DNA of 64,000 nucleotides from Halalkalibacter alkalisediminis (GTDB lineage: Bacteria > Bacillota > Bacilli > Bacillales > Bacillaceae_D): the NCBI RefSeq assembly GCF_028610705.1, contig NZ_JAQQWT010000004.1, forward strand, positions 113,938 to 177,937, read 5' to 3'. Under the pieces are notes generated by a model. That model ran no database searches and was not told where the DNA came from. It saw only the letters and a list, made by a program, of their open reading frames with translations. Shown here piece by piece: positions 59,842 through 64,000 of this stretch. Both the position numbers and the translations under genes were made by a program. The stretch's first letter is position 1. Every line of letters begins with the position of its first letter.

Positions 59842-60255
59842 ATGTTATCAACTACTGAAGCCGCTTATCTTGCTGGAATTATTGATGGTGAGGGTACTAT
59901 AACTTTAACAAAAATGCACCATTCAGAAAACCGCCGACCGATCATCTCTATTGCTAGCACTGAAAAAGAACTACTTACATATATTCAAAAATTAATTGGT
60001 GGATATATAACAAATAAAAAGAATTACAAACCCAGTATCCACAAAGATTCATTTGTTCTAACTATCAAGAAAAAACAAAATATTTTCACTACACTTGAAG
60101 GAATCCTTCCCTTTTTAAGAATCGCCTCAAAAAAGAAACGCGCCGCACACATCTTAGAAAAATACGACCTCACCACACCACGAAACGGGAAGTATACTAC
60201 TGAAGCCCTTGCACTTAAACATCAATTTGAAGAAGAGTTTTTTGCAATAAAATAA
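59842..60255 (+). CDS. Free-standing LAGLIDADG homing endonuclease, 137 aa
   Basis: One LAGLIDADG motif, LAGIIDGEG at residues 10-18, with Glu17 as the likely metal-binding acid. Size and single motif imply a homodimer that cuts a pseudo-palindromic site. Further family traits are the LTIKKKQN block and the basic IASKKKRAAHILEKY segment near the end. The ribosome site AAGGAGG is strong, and TGCTATAAT at about 59805 resembles an extended -10 promoter. The gene is not inside an intron: it ends 47 bases from the tmRNA 3' end, pointing at it. The obvious target is the intron-less ssrA T-loop, an inference from position. Confidence 0.93.
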   Translation: MLSTTEAAYLAGIIDGEGTITLTKMHHSENRRPIISIASTEKELLTYIQKLIGGYITNKKNYKPSIHKDSFVLTIKKKQNIFTTLEGILPFLRIASKKKRAAHILEKYDLTTPRNGKYTTEALALKHQFEEEFFAIK

Positions 60256-60288
60256 ATAGAACCGCATGACCTATGCGGTCATGCGGTT
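60254..60288 (-). terminator. Terminator shared by ssrA and the endonuclease gene
   Basis: AACCGCATGACC (60260-60271) pairs perfectly with GGTCATGCGGTT (60277-60288). On the minus strand it is followed by CTATTTATTTTATT, ending ssrA 14 bases after its CCA. It also stops plus-strand readthrough from the endonuclease gene into the antisense of ssrA. Confidence 0.9.
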
Positions 60289-60301
60289 CATGGTATGGTT
60301 T

Positions 60302-60939
60302 TGGTGGAGACGGTGGGACATGTTCTTCCAAGCTTTCGCATTGGCACTGACTATATCTTGAACTTGAGCTTATTCAAGTCCCTTGGCGTGTTATGAAGCA
60401 CATATTTTAGTCACAGACTGTATGCTCCATCCTAGTACTACCTCCAGTAAGGCAGCCTATGAGTCGATACACGGCTGTTGGATTGCTCCACATACCGCTC
60501 GATATTACCCTATCATCCGAATCGGATGACGTAGACTTCATCGATAAAGCCAAGTTATCACTCATGTGTCACCACATGAGGCGACTATTTCCATAATCGA
60601 ACCCACGTCCAGAAACAACGACACTTATGCTTCTACGAGCGTAGTCATCGAATTAGCATTTCGCCAACACGTCGGCCCAATGACAGGCTTTGGTGCGGCT
60701 AGTCTGATTGATCTCTTCCTTCACCCTCAGACGGAGGGTAACCGGCGTATCCCACTTAGAGTGAGTCCCAGATCCTACCACATGGGCGATGGAGGGTGGA
60801 ACCGCAAAGCGCTATTAAGCTGCTAGTGCGAAGTTGTTGTTTTCTTTGCCAGTTAATTGGCTTTGGCGTTTTAACGAGGCCGACCCCCTCGACTCGCCAC
60901 ATAAGCACGACCTATCCCTGTCGAATCCAAAACGTCCCC
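60302..60939 (-). ncRNA. ssrA: tmRNA (ssrA), split by a group I intron
   Basis: tmRNA rescues stalled ribosomes with SmpB by acting as an alanine tRNA and as a message for a degradation tag. Exon 1 is 60939-60596 (344 nt), exon 2 is 60318-60302 (17 nt, ends CCA), giving 361 nt when joined. The acceptor arm pairs GGGGACG with CGTCTCC and the 5' part has GGATTCGACAGGGAT. The tag frame (60850-60815) reads GKENNNFALAA and ends TAA TAG, so the full tag is (A)GKENNNFALAA. The T-arm is cut after TTCGAT; joining restores GTGGG-TTCGATT-CCCAC. Unspliced RNA cannot form the T-loop and should not be charged. Confidence 0.95.
60319..60595 (-). mobile_element. Group I intron in the tmRNA T-loop (277 nt)
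   Basis: Read on the minus strand. P1: exon CGAT and intron TAT pair with ATA and GTCG across a GGAA loop, with the U-G wobble exactly at the splice site. P2: CTCATGTG / CACATGAG, loop GTGA. P3: 60549-60554 (CTTGGC) with 60382-60387 (GCCAAG). P7: GACTA (60408-60412) with TAGTC inside the S element AAGATATAGTC (60349-60359). P8: ACTTGA / TCAAGT. P9: CCAA-GC / GC-TTGG, loop GAAA (60328-60344). The last nucleotide is G (60319). Element order P7-P3'-P8-P7' is correct for group I. No reading frame lies inside. Subgroup not determined; the S element resembles phage-type IA introns. Confidence 0.93.
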
Positions 60940-61088
60940 AGGTTAAAAAAGTAGCACAAGAGGTCTTTCACTCAAGTAGCTAAATGAAATCGTCCAAACA
61001 AGAATGACTCCCTGTCTGGACTTTTATTATAGCATACTGATTAATGAATACAACTGGTAATTACCTACCAGATATACCAATAAACCAA

Positions 61089-61562
61089 TTACCCTTTCAT
61101 TCGCTCTCTCATCGCGCGTTCGACTTCACGCTTTGCATCCTGGCGCTTCAGTGTTTCACGCTTATCGTAATTCTTCTTACCCTTAGCAAGACCGATTAAC
61201 ACTTTGGCAAAGCCATTCTTAATATACACCTTCAACGGAACAATCGAATAGCCTTTTTGCTGCGTTAACCCAATCAACTCATTGATTTGCTTTTTATGAA
61301 GAAGAAGCTTACGCGCACGCGTCGGTTCGTGATTATAACGATTTCCTTGTTCATACTCACTAATATGAGCGTTGTGTAAATACATTTCACCATTGGAGAT
61401 ACGGGCAAAGGAATCTTTAAGATTCATACGTCCTAATCTCATTGATTTAATTTCTGTACCTTTTAACACCATACCAGCTTCGTACGTTTCTTCAATAAAA
61501 TAATCATGACCTGCTCGTTTATTTTGAGCGATCACATTACGGTCTTTGTCTTTTACAGCCAT
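61089..61562 (-). CDS. smpB: SsrA-binding protein SmpB, 157 aa
   Basis: Essential partner of tmRNA in trans-translation; it binds the tRNA-like domain and reads the empty decoding centre with its C-terminal tail. Blocks: [52 protein letters not shown] and the end [19 protein letters not shown]. Complete. Lies between rnr and ssrA on the same strand, 120 bases after rnr. The 149 bases to ssrA contain no other gene and must hold the ssrA promoter. Confidence 0.97.
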   Translation of the reverse strand: MAVKDKDRNVIAQNKRAGHDYFIEETYEAGMVLKGTEIKSMRLGRMNLKDSFARISNGEMYLHNAHISEYEQGNRYNHEPTRARKLLLHKKQINELIGLTQQKGYSIVPLKVYIKNGFAKVLIGLAKGKKNYDKRETLKRQDAKREVERAMRERMKG

Positions 61563-61681
61563 TTGCTACACCCTTTTGCTTCATGACATTTCTTTAATGA
61601 TAGCAAATGATTAAGAATGACGTCAATTTTTCATTTGTGGTGTAGCCGCTATTTCATTAGCCACAGCACCACCTCAAGAAC

Positions 61682-64000
61682 TTATTTACGCCGCTTCTTC
61701 CCTTTTTTGCGTTTCGCACTTGGTGCATTCTCGTAAAATTTTTTCTTTTTACGACCTTGACCCTCACCAGTAGTCTTTTCACCCGTTGTCGCACTACCGC
61801 CTTGTTGGCCGCCTTGTTGGCCACCACGTCTACTTCCGCCACGGCCTTTCTCACCAGCACCACGACTAGGACCGCCACCGCGTGCACCACCACGAGGCTC
61901 ACGCTTTCCACCAATAATGACTTTTGGACGATCTCTCGGTTCACGACGTTCTCTCGGTTTCATGCCGACGACTTCAAAATCGATAGAAGCTTCGTCGACG
62001 TTGACATTGGTCACTTTGACTTCAATTTCATCACCGATGCGGAACGTTTTTCCAGTACGTTCTCCGATCATCGCGTATTGCTTTTGATCATAGTGATAGT
62101 AGTCGTCGGTTAAGTAACTCACATGAACAAGACCTTCGATCGTGTTTTCAAGCTCAACGAACATTCCGAAATTCGTAACGCCACTAATCATACCCGTGAA
62201 CGTTTCACCAATTTTATCTTCCATGTACTGAGCTTTTTTCACGCTATCTGTGTCACGCTCTGCCTCAACCGCACGTCTTTCCATTTCAGAGGAATGACGT
62301 GTCAAATCTGGTAGCTTAGCGTTCATCCGTTCTTGCGTCGCTTCGTCGACATTTCCTTTGATTAAATATTCGCGAATCAGACGATGAACGAGTAAATCTG
62401 GGTAACGTCTAATTGGCGATGTGAAATGTGTATAGAACTCAGTTGATAAACCAAAGTGTCCAAGGCTGTTCGTATCATACTTCGCTTGTTGCATGGAGCG
62501 AAGCATCACCGTACTGATGACCGTTTCCTCAGGTTCACCTTTAATTTCTTCAAGAAGCTTTTGTAAGGCACGCGGATGAACTGTGTTGGCATTTCCGCGA
62601 ACGACATAGCCAAAGTTAGTAATGAACTCAAGGAACTTCCCTAATTTCTCAGCATCGGGGTCTTCATGAATCCGGTAAACAAACGGCAGTTTTAACCAAT
62701 GAAAATGCTCGGCAACGGTTTCGTTCGCTGCAAGCATGAATTCCTCGATTAATTTTTCTGCGACCGAACGTGTTCTAAGAACAACATCTGTTGCTTTGCC
62801 TTCTTCGTCCACAAGTACTTTCGCTTCTTTGAAATCGAAATCGATCGCTCCACGCTCAAAGCGCTTCTTCCGTAAAATCGCTGCAAGCTCTTCCATCTCT
62901 TCAAAAAACGGAACTAAAGACTCATAGTTAGAGCGCGTTTCTACATCTTTATCGACCAAGATTTTATTCACGTCAAAGTATGTCATACGTTCAGTCGTTT
63001 TGATCACACTTTGGAAGATTTCATGCTTGACGACATGTCCATTTGAATCGATTTCCATTTCACAAGTTAACGTGAGACGGTCCACTTTCGGGTTCAAACT
63101 GCAAATTCCATTAGACAGACGATGAGGGATCATCGGAATCACTCGGTCGACTAAATATACACTTGTTGCTCGGTCCGCAGCTTCTAAGTCAATTGGAGAT
63201 CCTTCTTTGACATAATGAGTTACGTCGGCAATGGATACACCTAGTAAGTAGTTCCCGTTGTCTAGCTTCCTTACATGAACCGCATCATCTAAATCCTTCG
63301 CATCTGCACCATCAATCGTCACAATGGTTTCATGTCTTAAATCCCGACGATCTTTCAGGTCAGCAGGATCGATCGTATCCGGAACCGAGTTCGCTTGATC
63401 TATCACCTCATCAGGAAACTCGATTGGAATTCCGTGCTTATAAATGATGGAAACGATGTCCATGCCTGGGTCATTTTTATGGCCAAGTACTTGAATGACT
63501 TCTCCTTCTGCACTCATGCGGCCTTCTGGGTATTTTGTAATTTTGACGACAACTTTATGGCCTTCGACTGCACCATTGATATTTTCTTTTGGAATGAAAA
63601 TATCATTAGCGATACGCTTATCATCCGCTACGACAAACCCGTACGATTTTTGATCAGAAAAGAGACCAACAACCTCTGTTGTTCCGCGCTCAATAATCCG
63701 GATAACTTGTCCTTCTGGTCTTGATCCAGAACTTTTTTGATTTAAGCGAACGAGGACGGTATCACCATTCATCGCGCTATTCATATCCCCGCTTGTTACA
63801 TACACATCATCCATGCCTTCTACTTCCGGGATGATAAAAGCAAATCCTTTTGCATGACCTTGCACACGTCCTCGAACAAGGTTCATTTTCTCTGGAATGC
63901 CGTAGCGATCCGTTCTTGTTCGAACGATTAACCCCCGATCTTCAAGCTCATTTAACGATTTAACAAGGTTTTTGAACTCGTCGCCACCTTCAATGTTAAA
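61682..64000 (-). CDS. rnr: Ribonuclease R, 5' end beyond the window (773 codons present)
   Basis: 3'-5' exoribonuclease that, with SmpB-tmRNA, degrades non-stop messages. The frame is open to the right edge, so the N-terminal helix-turn-helix is cut off; the ATG at 63886 is internal. Present are the cold-shock domains, the RNB catalytic core with [15 protein letters not shown], and the S1 domain ([17 protein letters not shown]). After S1 there is a long basic tail of about 85 residues rich in Gly, Arg, Gln and Lys (for example [19 protein letters not shown]) ending [10 protein letters not shown], which would bind RNA or the ribosome. The gene precedes smpB, as in other Firmicutes. Confidence 0.96.
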   Translation of the reverse strand, partial: FNIEGGDEFKNLVKSLNELEDRGLIVRTRTDRYGIPEKMNLVRGRVQGHAKGFAFIIPEVEGMDDVYVTSGDMNSAMNGDTVLVRLNQKSSGSRPEGQVIRIIERGTTEVVGLFSDQKSYGFVVADDKRIANDIFIPKENINGAVEGHKVVVKITKYPEGRMSAEGEVIQVLGHKNDPGMDIVSIIYKHGIPIEFPDEVIDQANSVPDTIDPADLKDRRDLRHETIVTIDGADAKDLDDAVHVRKLDNGNYLLGVSIADVTHYVKEGSPIDLEAADRATSVYLVDRVIPMIPHRLSNGICSLNPKVDRLTLTCEMEIDSNGHVVKHEIFQSVIKTTERMTYFDVNKILVDKDVETRSNYESLVPFFEEMEELAAILRKKRFERGAIDFDFKEAKVLVDEEGKATDVVLRTRSVAEKLIEEFMLAANETVAEHFHWLKLPFVYRIHEDPDAEKLGKFLEFITNFGYVVRGNANTVHPRALQKLLEEIKGEPEETVISTVMLRSMQQAKYDTNSLGHFGLSTEFYTHFTSPIRRYPDLLVHRLIREYLIKGNVDEATQERMNAKLPDLTRHSSEMERRAVEAERDTDSVKKAQYMEDKIGETFTGMISGVTNFGMFVELENTIEGLVHVSYLTDDYYHYDQKQYAMIGERTGKTFRIGDEIEVKVTNVNVDEASIDFEVVGMKPRERREPRDRPKVIIGGKREPRGGARGGGPSRGAGEKGRGGSRRGGQQGGQQGGSATTGEKTTGEGQGRKKKKFYENAPSAKRKKGKKRRK

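Noticed and set aside
59842-60255. Endonuclease gene as an intron-encoded frame
   Set aside because: The tmRNA ends at 60302 and its terminator lies between; intron ends are fixed at 60319 and 60595, so the gene is outside.
60566-60826. 86-codon plus-strand reading frame
   Set aside because: It lies antisense to ssrA and its intron; no ribosome site and no motif.

Overview
The window reads as chromosome from a spore-forming, low-GC Bacillaceae, most likely an alkaliphilic or halotolerant lineage near Bacillus halodurans / Alkalihalobacillus. The reasons are AGGAGG-type ribosome sites, very acidic lipoproteins, two CotF-like spore coat genes, a tmRNA tag (A)GKENNNFALAA that I recall as the B. 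halodurans type, and gene order matching the B. subtilis yun, suf-yurZ-met and yus blocks. Most genes lie on the minus strand.

Layout. 1-3.8 kb is an eroding region: a small membrane protein, a frameshifted YusW-like lipoprotein, a GAF histidine kinase interrupted by an in-frame TGA, and two paralogous small proteins on either side of it. 3.9-9 kb holds thyA and a TAXI-type TRAP transporter (binding protein, DUF1850, fused permease). 9-18 kb holds an alpha/beta hydrolase, an HD-GYP protein, yunC and yunDEF, and a large membrane protein. 18-29.4 kb is a complete glucarate/galactarate catabolic block (garD, gudD, ketoglutarate-semialdehyde dehydrogenase, kdgD, tctCAB, a UxuA-like dehydratase and a FadR-type GntR regulator). 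Its shared operator TTGTAAGACAA overlaps the -10 boxes of two well-formed promoters and also sits upstream of the regulator gene. 29.5-34.8 kb is sufCDSUB, followed by yurZ and the SAM-riboswitch-controlled metNPQ operon. 39.8-49.3 kb has an MFS transporter, yusG, gcvH, yusI and the beta-oxidation operon fadN-fadA-fadE, with a FadR operator upstream and a perfect 119-bp tandem repeat between fadA and fadE. 49.5-57.2 kb carries coat genes, an orphan LarC2, a dead VanZ gene, a Fur-box-flanked iron(III) ABC transporter and a UbiD decarboxylase. 57.5-64 kb has a large glycosyltransferase with a PLL-lectin-like tail, then the trans-translation cluster: ssrA, smpB and rnr, which runs off the right edge.

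The most striking feature is the tmRNA gene. Its T-loop is split by a 277-nt insertion with the hallmarks of a self-splicing group I intron (P1 with a U-G pair at the splice site, GNRA-capped P2 and P9, P3, P7 R and S elements, terminal G). A free-standing single-motif LAGLIDADG endonuclease gene converges on it from just beyond the tmRNA 3' end, separated by one terminator hairpin. Removing the intron restores a canonical T-arm and a 361-nt tmRNA, so ribosome rescue in this organism should depend on splicing.

Several small genes (34-54 codons) and structured repeats of unknown function are also described. Identifications come from reading the sequence; no database search was run.
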